Assembly (NCBI GenBank): GCA_017524385.1
Contig: JAFWSS010000224.1
Coordinates: 1-52,898 of the forward strand
DNA length: 52,898 bases
Reading direction: 5' to 3'
Source: Prevotella sp.
GTDB taxonomy: Bacteria; Bacteroidota; Bacteroidia; Bacteroidales; Bacteroidaceae
Positions 7,624 through 16,428 of this stretch are shown piece by piece. A program made the translations under genes and the position numbers. The notes under the pieces are model-generated. The model was not told the DNA's origin and did no database searches. It saw nothing but the letters and a program-made list of their open reading frames with translations. Within the stretch, counting starts at the first letter, position 1; each line of letters starts with the position of its first letter.

Positions 7624-10600
7624 TTAATTATTAATGATTTTCCTCTTCCCTTTTGTTAGCACGATGCGGTCGTGCCCGTTGGTGGGTCTTCCTCCTATGT
7701 CGTATGTGGCTTTTGCTTGGTTTGTGACATTAGCCCTTGGTGAAGTGACTCCTACGGTGTTGGCCACATAGGCATCGACATCGCTGACGAAGTTGATGTC
7801 GTAGATGTCACTTTGCCCGGTGGTGGAAGTGAGGCCGAAGATGGTTTGTCCCACGCAGATGCTGGGATGTATGCCGGTGAAGTTCTCGTAAAGCCCGCTT
7901 GTCGTCATGTCCCATGCCACGACGTTCTGGCTGACACCGTCTGCTGTCAAGGCGCTAATCTTGGTGGGAGCCACTTGTGTGCCATGGTTGGAGCCGTTGA
8001 GCCACCACAGGTAGGAGGCGCCTGTGGCGGTGCTCAGGTTGGTGCCCCTCACCACCATGAATATCTGGTCGCTGTTGATGGCATACTCCTTGTCTTGGTA
8101 TTTGAGCATCAGCGCCACGTTGTTGTTGCCGGAAGCCTTGACGTGGATGATGTTTTTCTCATTGTCGTAGGTGATGTTCGAGGCCGAAACGCGGTTGGGG
8201 TCGCCCGTGGTCCATTCGTTGGCTATGAAATGATAGGCTTGGTAGGTCTCCTCTTCATAGTCCTTGAGCAGCCTGATGTAATAGATGCCCGGACAGAGCG
8301 TGGTGGAAGAGGCGGTAAGCCTTACGACAAACTGTCTCTTCACGTTCCCGGAACCATCCTTGACAAGGTTTTCGGCGATGGGGTATTCGATGTTGTAGAA
8401 GCCGTTGGCATCGCTCCCTTTGGCGGAAGAGGGGATGGTGATGTCGGCCACTTTCGTCCCGTCGATGGTGAGTGTGGCTTTCCTGCCGTGGTCGGCGAGG
8501 TTGAAACGGAACATGACGCTGAGCCGCTCGCCCACCTGTTGTTCGTTGTAGAGTGTGTATTGGATGTAGCCGTTCTGCCTTGCGTCGCGGTAGTGCTCGG
8601 TGTTGTAGTCGCCAGTGCTGGAGTCTGAGGAGTATTTGGCTTCGTGGCCAGCCTCGCTCTGCTGCTCTCCAGGAGCCACGAAGTCGAGTGTGCGCTGTGC
8701 CAAGGCTTCGTTGGCTGCCTCGTTCAGTGCCATGTCGCTCTTCTCGTAGTTCTCTTCGGTCTGTTGGTACCAGTAGCACATGTAGCGCGCGTGGTGGATT
8801 TGGTAGAAGGGGCGCAGTTCGAGTTGGTTCCAGGCATAGGACTCCACACCTTCACGGCTGGCATCGATGGTGAACCTTAGGTCGGTGCCTTCCTTCATCT
8901 TGATGCGGTCGAGCACGTTGGAGCGCTCTCCAATGAGCAGTGGCGAGGAGACGAGGCTCTTGGCCGACGCCCTGTTGCCGGGTGCGTGGTCCATGCGCCC
9001 GGCACCGGCATATTCGTTCTGCAGTTTCTCGTAACGCAGTCCTGTTTCTGAAGACTCCTGTTGAGAGGAGGTGGTGGTGGGTGCTCCGAGGAGGATGGGG
9101 CCGAACTTGAATGCGATGTAGTCGGTGTAGTTGGGGCATTCCTCGTAACTCAGTTCCATGGGCAGCAATACGACGATGCGGTCGCCTTCTGCCCAGGTGC
9201 GGTTGATGGTGACATAACTGGCGGTGCCCTGGGTCACGGCGGCGTTTACCGCGGCTCCGTTGACCGCCACCTGGTATTCTTTACCCGCCCATGCCGGGTG
9301 TCGCACGGCGATGGTGTAAGTGCCGCCTTTGGTCACGGTGAGGGTGGTGGTGGCGGTGTAGGGCGTGGGGATGTTGGAGGCCGCCGGGTTGATGCATGGG
9401 AAGAGGGTCTCCTGCCTGATGCCGAATGTCTCGTCTTCAAGGACGCTGGGTGTGAAGAGGTTGACGTAAAGGGTCTCCTGCCCGTCGTGGGTGTAGATGA
9501 AGTGCCCGTATTTGCAGTGGTTCTCCATGCCGGTGCCCACACAGCACCACATCCCTTGGTTCACCTGTGAGTAGATGCGGTAGCCTTGGGGCCTCAGCGT
9601 GGTGAAATAGACATATCCTCCGGTTTCCGGGTCTTGGGTCGACAGGATGTGGTTCCACATCGTCTGCTCGTAAAAGTCGGCATAACTGGCGTCGCCGGTG
9701 CGGTCGCTCATCATCTCCGTGAGCTTCAGCATGTTGTTGGAGTTGCACGACTCCGGTCCGTCGAGTATGTCGATGTAGCGGTTGGAGTTGGCTTTGGCGA
9801 GGAAATGCTCGCTGACGCTGTTTCCCCCGATGCACACGGTGCGGTTGTGTGCAACATCGGCCCAGAAGTTGGTCGCGGCCTTTTGATAGGTGGTGGCTGT
9901 GGCGTCTTCCTCGCAGATGCGCTCCATGCCGATGTATTTCGGCACCTGGGTGTTGGCGTGTCTGCCGTCGAGGAAGGTGGTGTTGAGTGTCTGCATGCCG
10001 TTGAGCATCGTCTTGTGCGTGTATTTCTTCGCTGCGGTGAGGTATTTGGCGTCGCCGGTGAGCTGGTAGGCGTCGAGCATGCTCTCGTTCATGCCCCCAT
10101 GCTCGATGTTGAGCATGTTCTCCATGTCGCCGGAACTGACCTTGGCCACCACGTTGACACTCCAGTCGGCGAGTTTGAGGAACATTTGCCGTGCCGTCTC
10201 GCTATTCCCATAGAGGAAGGCGTCGCGCAGTCCGGCAAGTATCTTGTGCTGGCAATAGAAGGGCACCCACCCGCCACGGTTGCGTATGCCGCTGATGTCG
10301 CCCCTGAAAAGGGTCTTCCATTCGTTGTTGATGGGCTGGCCTCCTATGAATCCGTAAAGGCCGTCGGCGCTGTTGTCATATTGGTCCTGGCAGTCTTTCA
10401 TCACATTCACCATGTAGTCCATGCGCTCTTTCAACCGTGACTTCATCTCGGTGTCGTGGCTGCAGGCATAGCCTAAAGCCAGGGCGGAGAGGTAGTGACC
10501 TCCCACGTGCCCGTCAAGATTGAAACTGGAGTCTCCCCAGTTGGGGAAGGAGGGATGCTTGCTTTCCCATTTGTAGTAGGGGCTGGAGGTGTCGGTGGTG

Positions 10601-10815
10601 GAGCCCAAGCCCGACTGCCTGACATACGGTGTGAGGAGACGGTCCACGTCGTATTGCAGCAGCGTCTTGATGTTGAGCTCCATCGCTGTCTTCATGGGGC
10701 CGTCGAGCAAGGTCACTTGCTCCAAGTCGAAATGCTTGGGGTACAGTTCGCTTTGTGCGGATGCGGTGAGCGCTAATGTGGCGATGACCGCTGCGAGGAA
10801 ATGTCTTCTTTTCAT
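7624..10815 (-). CDS. DUF1680 family beta-L-arabinofuranosidase (GH127/GH146-like), multi-domain
   Basis: This exported glycosidase is predicted to remove beta-L-arabinofuranose from pectic or arabinogalactan side chains. The start MKRRHFLAAVIATLALTASAQ gives a signal peptide and a 1063-residue protein; longer upstream reading is unlikely. The (alpha/alpha)6 catalytic domain spans about 25-640. It contains E355-S-C357 and C424-C425 (WCCVGTGMENH), which correspond to the Zn-thiolate residues E338, C340, C417 and C418 of the characterised GH127 HypBA1. WCC-x-G-T-GMENH is the style of the more distant, GH146-like branch. The C-terminal 400 residues look like beta-rich accessory domains (DUF4986-type, by impression). 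The end is a degenerate Prevotella tail (YDIGGRPTNG...IVLTKGKRKIINN). Confidence 0.9.
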   Translation of the reverse strand: MKRRHFLAAVIATLALTASAQSELYPKHFDLEQVTLLDGPMKTAMELNIKTLLQYDVDRLLTPYVRQSGLGSTTDTSSPYYKWESKHPSFPNWGDSSFNLDGHVGGHYLSALALGYACSHDTEMKSRLKERMDYMVNVMKDCQDQYDNSADGLYGFIGGQPINNEWKTLFRGDISGIRNRGGWVPFYCQHKILAGLRDAFLYGNSETARQMFLKLADWSVNVVAKVSSGDMENMLNIEHGGMNESMLDAYQLTGDAKYLTAAKKYTHKTMLNGMQTLNTTFLDGRHANTQVPKYIGMERICEEDATATTYQKAATNFWADVAHNRTVCIGGNSVSEHFLAKANSNRYIDILDGPESCNSNNMLKLTEMMSDRTGDASYADFYEQTMWNHILSTQDPETGGYVYFTTLRPQGYRIYSQVNQGMWCCVGTGMENHCKYGHFIYTHDGQETLYVNLFTPSVLEDETFGIRQETLFPCINPAASNIPTPYTATTTLTVTKGGTYTIAVRHPAWAGKEYQVAVNGAAVNAAVTQGTASYVTINRTWAEGDRIVVLLPMELSYEECPNYTDYIAFKFGPILLGAPTTTSSQQESSETGLRYEKLQNEYAGAGRMDHAPGNRASAKSLVSSPLLIGERSNVLDRIKMKEGTDLRFTIDASREGVESYAWNQLELRPFYQIHHARYMCYWYQQTEENYEKSDMALNEAANEALAQRTLDFVAPGEQQSEAGHEAKYSSDSSTGDYNTEHYRDARQNGYIQYTLYNEQQVGERLSVMFRFNLADHGRKATLTIDGTKVADITIPSSAKGSDANGFYNIEYPIAENLVKDGSGNVKRQFVVRLTASSTTLCPGIYYIRLLKDYEEETYQAYHFIANEWTTGDPNRVSASNITYDNEKNIIHVKASGNNNVALMLKYQDKEYAINSDQIFMVVRGTNLSTATGASYLWWLNGSNHGTQVAPTKISALTADGVSQNVVAWDMTTSGLYENFTGIHPSICVGQTIFGLTSTTGQSDIYDINFVSDVDAYVANTVGVTSPRANVTNQAKATYDIGGRPTNGHDRIVLTKGKRKIINN

Positions 10816-10885
10816 AATAGGTAAGGATGGGTGGTTCTTGGAGGCTTGAGGGCCTTGGTTTTGTTGTAGTTTGGCAATCTCGAAG

Positions 10886-10893
10886 CAAATATA
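10886..10893 (-). promoter_or_regulatory. -7 element for the DUF1680 gene
   Basis: The minus strand reads TATATTTG, an exact consensus match, about 70 nt upstream of the start codon. No convincing -33 was found. Confidence 0.4.
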
Positions 10894-11022
10894 CACATTT
10901 ATATCGAGAGAAACAAGAAATATGGCGTTTTTTCCCGAAAATGTGTTGCCATTCACGAAATTTTGTGTATCTTCGTGCCCTGAAAGCATATTATATTATT
11001 ACTCAACTTACAATCAGGAATG

Positions 11023-11121
11023 ATGAGGCGTGAAGCAAGGATTTAAAGGTGTGTGGGTGCATCATTGGCTTCCCATATGACATCACGTGGGCATATGTCC
11101 CTTCAACTCCCCTTCAACTCC
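11023..11121 (+). repeat. CATATG/YYTTTAACTCC element, locus 3 (2 units) with ATGAGGCGTGAAG head
   Basis: ATGAGGCGTGAAG (11023-11035) lies 69 nt before CATATGTCCC (11092). Two CCTTCAACTCC units follow (11100-11121). Locus 5 has the same head 70 nt before its CATATG. The element forms the upstream region of the pantothenate kinase gene, and its tail may overlap the kinase start region. Confidence 0.75.
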
Positions 11122-11151
11122 TGAATTATTTTGACGCAAATGAGCAAGCGA

Positions 11152-11985
11152 ATGAGCATTGTAATAGGAATAGACGTGGGCATCAGCACCACGAAAATAG
11201 TAGGTGTGCGCGATATGCAGGTCGTGGCTCCCATGCGCACCACTGCCGCCGACCCGGTGGCATCGCTATACGGAGCGTTTGGAAAATATTTGTATGAAAA
11301 CCATATCGAACTGGCCGACGTCGAGCAGGTGGTGCTGACAGGCGTAGGGGCGGCATACATCGAGCGCCCTGTCTATGGACTGCCCACTTGCAAGAGCGAC
11401 GAGTTCGTGGCCGACGGGCTGGGAGCGAGATTCGAGTCGGGACTCGACCGCATCATCGTGGTTAGCATGGGAACAGGAACGTCGCTCGTAAGATGCGACG
11501 GCGACGACATCTCACACATCGGAGGAATCAGCATCGGGGGGGGGACGCTTGCAGGACTCTCACGCATCATGCTGAAGACTTCCGACATCAAGCAGGTCTC
11601 GGCCATGGCCATGCAGGGCGACATCTCAAACGTCAACCTCACCATAGGCGACATCAGTGCCCATCCCCTCCCCGGCCTGCCACTTAACGTCACGGCTTCG
11701 CTCTTCGGAAACGCCAAGACCGACGCGGCAAAGGAGGACATTGCTGTGGGGCTGATTCACACCGTCTTGCAGACCATTGGAAGTGCTGCTGTCCTCGCAT
11801 CTCTGAATAGCGACATCAAGGAGTTTGTCATGATAGGCAACCTCTCGTTGCTGCCGCAATGCAGAGATGTCTTCCCCATCATGGAGCAACTATACAAGGT
11901 GAAATACATCATACCGAAGTATTCGCAGTTCTGCACGGCCATCGGAGCCGCTCTGGACTATATATATAAAAAAGGAGCGAAGTGA
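11152..11985 (+). CDS. coaW: Type II pantothenate kinase
   Basis: This cytoplasmic enzyme phosphorylates pantothenate, the first step of coenzyme A synthesis. The actin/hexokinase fold is clear. The phosphate-1 motif GIDVGISTTK comes right after the start, followed by TGVGAAYIE, the phosphate-2 segment VVSMGTGTSLV, the GGISIGGGTLAGLS loop and a C-terminal GAALDYIY helix. I chose MSIVIGIDVG as the start (277 residues) because the conserved fold begins there; an ATG at 11140 is possible. The upstream sequence is occupied by a repeat element. Type II kinases are known in staphylococci and eukaryotes and are often insensitive to CoA feedback. It heads an apparent three-gene run. Confidence 0.88.
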   Translation: MSIVIGIDVGISTTKIVGVRDMQVVAPMRTTAADPVASLYGAFGKYLYENHIELADVEQVVLTGVGAAYIERPVYGLPTCKSDEFVADGLGARFESGLDRIIVVSMGTGTSLVRCDGDDISHIGGISIGGGTLAGLSRIMLKTSDIKQVSAMAMQGDISNVNLTIGDISAHPLPGLPLNVTASLFGNAKTDAAKEDIAVGLIHTVLQTIGSAAVLASLNSDIKEFVMIGNLSLLPQCRDVFPIMEQLYKVKYIIPKYSQFCTAIGAALDYIYKKGAK

Positions 11986-12024
11986 CGTCTTCGCATGAAT
12001 TTCATACTACATCATTTCTATATT

Positions 12025-12600
12025 ATGGGAAGCTTTTTTGAAGAAATCATCAAAGGCGGACTGGGATCCGTCTTTGGGGGAGGAGGGACGTCGTCGTCTG
12101 GAAAGGACAATGGCGGCCTGGGCGACATCGTGAAGGATATCCAGAAAAAAATGGGTGGCGGCAATTCGTCGAACTCCAACAATTCGTCAAAACGTTATTC
12201 GACCGATGACGACGACCTGGCAGAGGAAATCAGACGCCAAGCGGGAAAGGCGGGAAAGTCGACCAACTCGTCTTCTTCCACTTCCTCACGCAACACGTCG
12301 ACCAAAACGAATTCTTCCAAACGCGAAACGTCGTCGAGAACGTCTTCCAACAAGGAAAGCGGCGGGCTCAACGACATCCTCAACGACATGAAACGCCGTG
12401 CTGGATTCGACGTGGAGGAGGAAGAGCCTGTGGAGACCACCACTCGCACCACACGCCGCTCCACCAGGAAGGAGGTTGAGAAACGGCAACAGGAAGCTAA
12501 TGACTCTGGCAGCATCTTGGGAGGTATCAACATGGGCAACATCGGCGACATCGTCGGTGGCATCTTGAAAACAATCTTATTGGGAGGTAAATCGTTATGA
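12025..12600 (+). CDS. Gly/Ser/Asn-rich low-complexity protein with YidB-like ends
   Basis: This is a 191-residue protein starting MGSFFEEIIKGGLGSVFGG. The ends are glycine-rich and repetitive (GGLGDIVKDIQKKMGGG near residue 40; GSILGGINMGNIGDIVGGILKTILLGG at the end), reminiscent of DUF937/YidB-like proteins. The middle is polar low complexity (SSNSNNSSKR, TNSSSSTSSRNTSTKTNSS) with short charged helices between. There is no signal peptide, and the function is unknown. It lies 39 bp after the pantothenate kinase and overlaps the next gene by 4 bp (ATGA), so the pair is translationally coupled. Confidence 0.8.
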   Translation: MGSFFEEIIKGGLGSVFGGGGTSSSGKDNGGLGDIVKDIQKKMGGGNSSNSNNSSKRYSTDDDDLAEEIRRQAGKAGKSTNSSSSTSSRNTSTKTNSSKRETSSRTSSNKESGGLNDILNDMKRRAGFDVEEEEPVETTTRTTRRSTRKEVEKRQQEANDSGSILGGINMGNIGDIVGGILKTILLGGKSL

Positions 12601-12968
12601 TGAATGAAAAGTTGAGTGACAGCATCATGCTGACAGCAAAGGCAGGGCTTTTCTTTGCCTCGTGCGACGGAGAGTTCAGCCAAAAGGAGAGAGAGTTCAT
12701 CGAGGGATTCATCTCAAGCATTGAGGAGGTGGGGGAAATACCCGAGGAGTTGAAGGAGGCTGTGGCCGACACCATCAACCACACCTACACCTTGGAGGAA
12801 ATCGTTGATGACACCTTGAAACTCGTGGAGGGGGTCAACGACGATGAGCGAAAGGCCATCCTCTTCACCCTCAGACAGTTTATACTAAAGGCCATCGCTT
12901 CCGACTCACGGGTGAAGGAGAAGGAGGTGGCGGCCTACGACCAATGGCTCGCCGCTGTCGGGTTGTAG
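12597..12968 (+). CDS. TerB-like (tellurite-resistance family) helical protein
   Basis: This 123-residue all-helical protein has the TerB fold signature: an acidic pair in the first helix turn (ASCDGEFSQKEREFIEGF) and a second in the fourth (AIASDSRVKEKEVAAYDQWL). These are the two D-x-x-(h)-x-x-x-E sites that bind metal in TerB proteins. TerB domains are commonly linked to membrane-stress or secreted-protein systems. Here it is coupled to the Gly/Ser-rich gene by an ATGA overlap, suggesting the two products work together. Either of two adjacent ATGs (12597 or 12600) could be used. Confidence 0.8.
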   Translation: MMNEKLSDSIMLTAKAGLFFASCDGEFSQKEREFIEGFISSIEEVGEIPEELKEAVADTINHTYTLEEIVDDTLKLVEGVNDDERKAILFTLRQFILKAIASDSRVKEKEVAAYDQWLAAVGL

Positions 12969-13377
12969 GAATGACCTTATTGACTTTAAAGTCCCTATAG
13001 GTCCTTAAAGACCCTAAAGACCCTAAAGGTCCTAAGTCCCTCAATCAAAGCCGACCCGCGTACATTCTTACTCCCCACACATCCCCTCTGAGCCAGAGGG
13101 GGTGAGGGGGAAGATTAGTTGGCGTTGACCTGTGGGGTTCAGAGTGTCTATAACTTATTGATTTCAAATTTGTTCCACTTCTTCTGCGACCCCTGCGACT
13201 TCTGATGATGACAAATACCCTCCAAAAAAACTTTATGAACTTTTGCCGTTAACGACTTCAATAGCCAAAGAGCCAATAAAAAACTTTTCTGCCTTTTGGT
13301 GCATAATATAGTTTTTTTGATTATTTTTGCTACATATTTCTATCTAAAACAAATAACTAACCAAAAACCATGTTAAA
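12969..13377. other. Intergenic region with a CCCTAAAGAC repeat and hairpin
   Basis: From about 12984 to 13037 a 9-10 bp unit repeats imperfectly (TTAAAGTCCC, TATAGGTCC, TTAAAGACCC, TAAAGACCC, TAAAGGTCC). At 13083-13101 CCCCTCT/AGAGGGG form a 7-bp stem without a T tract. The remainder up to the promoter near 13322 holds no gene that I can see. Confidence 0.6.
13322..13329 (+). promoter_or_regulatory. -7 element for the large surface protein gene
   Basis: TATTTTTG matches the -7 consensus 48 nt before the start codon. A TTTG at 13295-13298 is the candidate -33, though the spacer (23 bp) is longer than usual. Confidence 0.4.
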
Positions 13378-16284
13378 ATGAAAAAAATTCTTACTTTTTT
13401 AATACTTTTGGCGTGTGCCGCAGGGCAGATGAAAGCAGAAACTGTGCTTTTTTCCGCTGATGTGACAGCCAATGACGCAGTGGAGTTTGCTGCTTCGAGC
13501 ACAACGGAAATCTCCAATGCAGATGCCACTATCACAGGTGGAACAATGTATGCCATCAACCAACAAGAGCAGGTAAAGAACCTCATAGCCAAACAAGGCG
13601 GTAGCTTTGCATTCAGCATCACCAATAATAATACATTTTTTAAGGTGGTACTTAATCAAGAATTAAAGGTTGGAGATGTTATAAATGCAAGAACTTATAC
13701 AAGAACTGACACTGAACTTGGCATTTGGTTATCCACATCTGATACCCGTCCCGGTTCATGCAATGCAGCACTAACATGTGAAGAAGCAACTACTGCGTCT
13801 TGGGCAGACTTAAGCTCTTACGTAATTCCTGAGGGGAGCGAGCTTGTAGGAGCAAAAACTTTCTATATTTATCGCAGCGTGGGCAAGACTGTGTATTTCG
13901 ATGAATTCACCATCACAAGGGCTGGTACAGCTGTTACCTTGTCGTTCCCTGCCGACAATTATCTCGCCGATATCTCAGGAGGAGAGAATTCGTTTGCTGC
14001 ACCAACATTGACTGTTGACCCAGCAGCTGCTGCAAGCGAAGTGACCTATTCCAGCAGCAACACCAATGTGGCTACCGTGGATGCCTCTACAGGTGAGATT
14101 ACTCTTGTCGCTGCTGGTAAAACCACCATCACTGCCGCCATCTCCAATTCCACTACTTATAGTGATGCTTCCGCTTCCTACTTGTTGACAGTCACCGACC
14201 CCGCCGGCATTGAAGCATCCGGCACCATCAGTTGGGAGCTCTCCTCACCCGACAACACCACCGGCGTGGCGAGTGAACAACTTGCCGATTTTGTGAAAAA
14301 CATCAACCTCTCCTTGGGTAGCGCACTGTCGTTCAATGGTACGAAAACCCTAAATGGTGGCAAGCAAGACTTGAAATCCACCATGATAAAAATGAGTGGA
14401 GCCGGCAGTGAAACAGCTGACACCCACAAAATCAAGTTTACTTTCAAACCCAATGCCGGCCTCACCTTCCATCCCACTAATGTAACCTTCACCGCCACTC
14501 GTTGTGGAACAGATGGTGGAAAGATGGAAATCGACTGGATTGGCGCTGATGATGGTGACATCCACTTGAAATCCACAGCGGCAAGCAAAACCTCTGACGA
14601 CCCTGCTCGTGACAACAATGCTACGCAAAACTACACCGTTTACAGCCTTGACATCGACCGTGAAGCCGGTGCCGCCACTGGAGAGTGTGGCCTCCAAATC
14701 GTCCTTTACAATGCAGACACGAAGAGTTACGCCTTCCGCGACATCATCATCACCGGCACCATCGACGGTGTGGAGCAGACAGTGACCTCTTACGTCATCA
14801 CTGCGACGAGTGCCGATGAGACCATGGGTACCGTTTCTCCGGAGAGCGTGGAGGTGGACGAGGGAGAGAGTGTTTCCCTCACCGCAACACCGAAGACTGG
14901 CTATGCCTTTGTATCGTGGACACGTGAAAGCGACGATGCTACCTTCACCGACAATCCCCTCACTGTGGAAAACGTGACGGCCGCCGATGCTTACACTGCT
15001 TCCTTCAAGAAACTCTTCAAGGTGGAGTATTCCGCAGGAGAGGGTGACAAGGGCACCGTGACCACCATACTCAACCCTGAGTATGTGGAAAGCACCTACA
15101 CCTTGCCTGCAGCCAACTACTACATCAGCAAGGCAGGCTTTACCGCCATCGGATGGACCAATGACGAAGGTTTCACTATTTATGACTTCGGTGAGACCAT
15201 CACCCTCACCGAGGACATCACCCTCACCCCCTTCTTCGAGGAAAGCATTATATCCCTTGATGAAATCAGCAGTGAACTCACTGTGACTTGGGACTTCACC
15301 GGCACGCCGGCACTCAACATCGAGGGAGCCACCGGCTACTTCGTTGCACAGGCTGAGGTGGGCTCCATCACCTTCGACGTACCGATGTTCATTGACAACA
15401 CCACCGGCTCGGCCATCGAAGGTGTCAAGGGAAAGACCTACAACATCGGGCGGACAAACGCTCAAATCAACAAAGGCTCCAAGTTCACCATCCCGGCAGA
15501 GAAAGGCATGACAGTGGTCATCACCTCCGCTTCCAGTGACATCACCGAGACCACCGTGGCGGGGCAAACGCCCTCCTCTGGCAGTGGAAGCAAGGTGGCC
15601 ACATACGTCTATGACGGCAACGAAGCAACCGTTGACATTGTCTTCTCCGACGACGGCAAATACTATAATTCCATCAAGGTGACCTACCCGGCACAACCGC
15701 AAGCCTACTCCTTCTATATGAGCGAATGTGGCTATGCCACCTATTACAACGACCAGACCGCATCCATCATCCCTGATGGCCTCACGGCATCCGTGGTGGA
15801 GAGCGTCAGTGGGAACGTGATCAACCTCTTGCCAATCACTTCCGTCATCCCAGCTGGATGTGGAGTGGTGCTGGAAGGAACTCCTAATGAGTTATACGTC
15901 TTCTCACCTACCAAAGAGCCTGGTATTGTCGGTGAAAACCTGTTGCGTGGTTCCTACGATTACGCCTACACAGCGGGAGATGACCCCGAGGCCACATACA
16001 AGTTCTACGCTCTTTCAGTCAAGGACGGAAAGGTGGGCTTCTACTGGATGAGTGAAAACGGGGGTAGATTCATGAATGAACCCAGCAAGGCGTACCTTCC
16101 CGTTAAGCAAACCGATTCGACATTGCCAGCAAACGCATTATTCTTCGACATCACCGACGGGCTGAGAAACGTTGTGACAGTAGGAGAGAACAATGCGCAA
16201 CCCTCATACAACCTCGCAGGACAAAGGGTGAACGACAGTTACAAGGGCGTGGTCATCACCAATGGAAAGAAGGTCGTCAGATAG
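13378..16284 (+). CDS. Large secreted surface protein with Ig-like and InlB-type repeats
   Basis: This 968-residue exported protein starts MKKILTFLILLACAAGQMKAE (signal peptide). Beta-sandwich segments follow. A Big_2 bacterial Ig-like domain at about 185-275 (YSSSNTNVATVDASTGEITLVAAGKTTITA style) is followed by a stretch shared in style with the CE12-CE8 enzyme (F-x-P-t-V-t-F-x-A-x-R-x-G-T-D-G-G). Two divergent InlB-type repeats occupy about 475-625 (MGTVSPESVEVDEGESVSLTATP-like; KGTVTTI). The C-terminus has the Prevotella tail YNLAGQRVNDSYKGVVITNGKKVVR. No catalytic site is recognisable. It may be an adhesin or carbohydrate-binding surface protein. It is monocistronic, ended by the hairpin at 16337. 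Confidence 0.85.
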   Translation: MKKILTFLILLACAAGQMKAETVLFSADVTANDAVEFAASSTTEISNADATITGGTMYAINQQEQVKNLIAKQGGSFAFSITNNNTFFKVVLNQELKVGDVINARTYTRTDTELGIWLSTSDTRPGSCNAALTCEEATTASWADLSSYVIPEGSELVGAKTFYIYRSVGKTVYFDEFTITRAGTAVTLSFPADNYLADISGGENSFAAPTLTVDPAAAASEVTYSSSNTNVATVDASTGEITLVAAGKTTITAAISNSTTYSDASASYLLTVTDPAGIEASGTISWELSSPDNTTGVASEQLADFVKNINLSLGSALSFNGTKTLNGGKQDLKSTMIKMSGAGSETADTHKIKFTFKPNAGLTFHPTNVTFTATRCGTDGGKMEIDWIGADDGDIHLKSTAASKTSDDPARDNNATQNYTVYSLDIDREAGAATGECGLQIVLYNADTKSYAFRDIIITGTIDGVEQTVTSYVITATSADETMGTVSPESVEVDEGESVSLTATPKTGYAFVSWTRESDDATFTDNPLTVENVTAADAYTASFKKLFKVEYSAGEGDKGTVTTILNPEYVESTYTLPAANYYISKAGFTAIGWTNDEGFTIYDFGETITLTEDITLTPFFEESIISLDEISSELTVTWDFTGTPALNIEGATGYFVAQAEVGSITFDVPMFIDNTTGSAIEGVKGKTYNIGRTNAQINKGSKFTIPAEKGMTVVITSASSDITETTVAGQTPSSGSGSKVATYVYDGNEATVDIVFSDDGKYYNSIKVTYPAQPQAYSFYMSECGYATYYNDQTASIIPDGLTASVVESVSGNVINLLPITSVIPAGCGVVLEGTPNELYVFSPTKEPGIVGENLLRGSYDYAYTAGDDPEATYKFYALSVKDGKVGFYWMSENGGRFMNEPSKAYLPVKQTDSTLPANALFFDITDGLRNVVTVGENNAQPSYNLAGQRVNDSYKGVVITNGKKVVR

Positions 16285-16336
16285 TATGCAGACATTCAAC
16301 AGTTCAAACCAAATCGGTCTTTTGGAACTTCAAAAT

Positions 16337-16370
16337 CAAGGGGGTGTGTCAGAAATGACACACCCCCTTG
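16337..16370. terminator. Strong hairpin terminator between convergent genes
   Basis: CAAGGGGGTGTGTCA (16337-16351) pairs perfectly with TGACACACCCCCTTG (16356-16370) around a GAAA tetraloop. It lies between the surface protein gene and the convergent peptide transporter. Confidence 0.75.
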
Positions 16371-16428
16371 GGCATGGGTGGGGATAGGCATGGAGCCTTT
16401 GCTCCTTGTTATGCCATCCTTGCTGTTG

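Noticed and set aside
7813-10440. Several long plus-strand frames opposite the DUF1680 gene
   Set aside because: The minus strand encodes a continuous enzyme with catalytic residues; the plus frames have shadow composition.
10816-10989. N-terminal extension of the DUF1680 enzyme
   Set aside because: MKRRHFLAAV... is a signal peptide start; upstream codons include the promoter-like TATATTTG.
14350-15702. A 450-codon antisense frame opposite the surface protein
   Set aside because: Same reason: shadow of codon bias, no recognisable motif.
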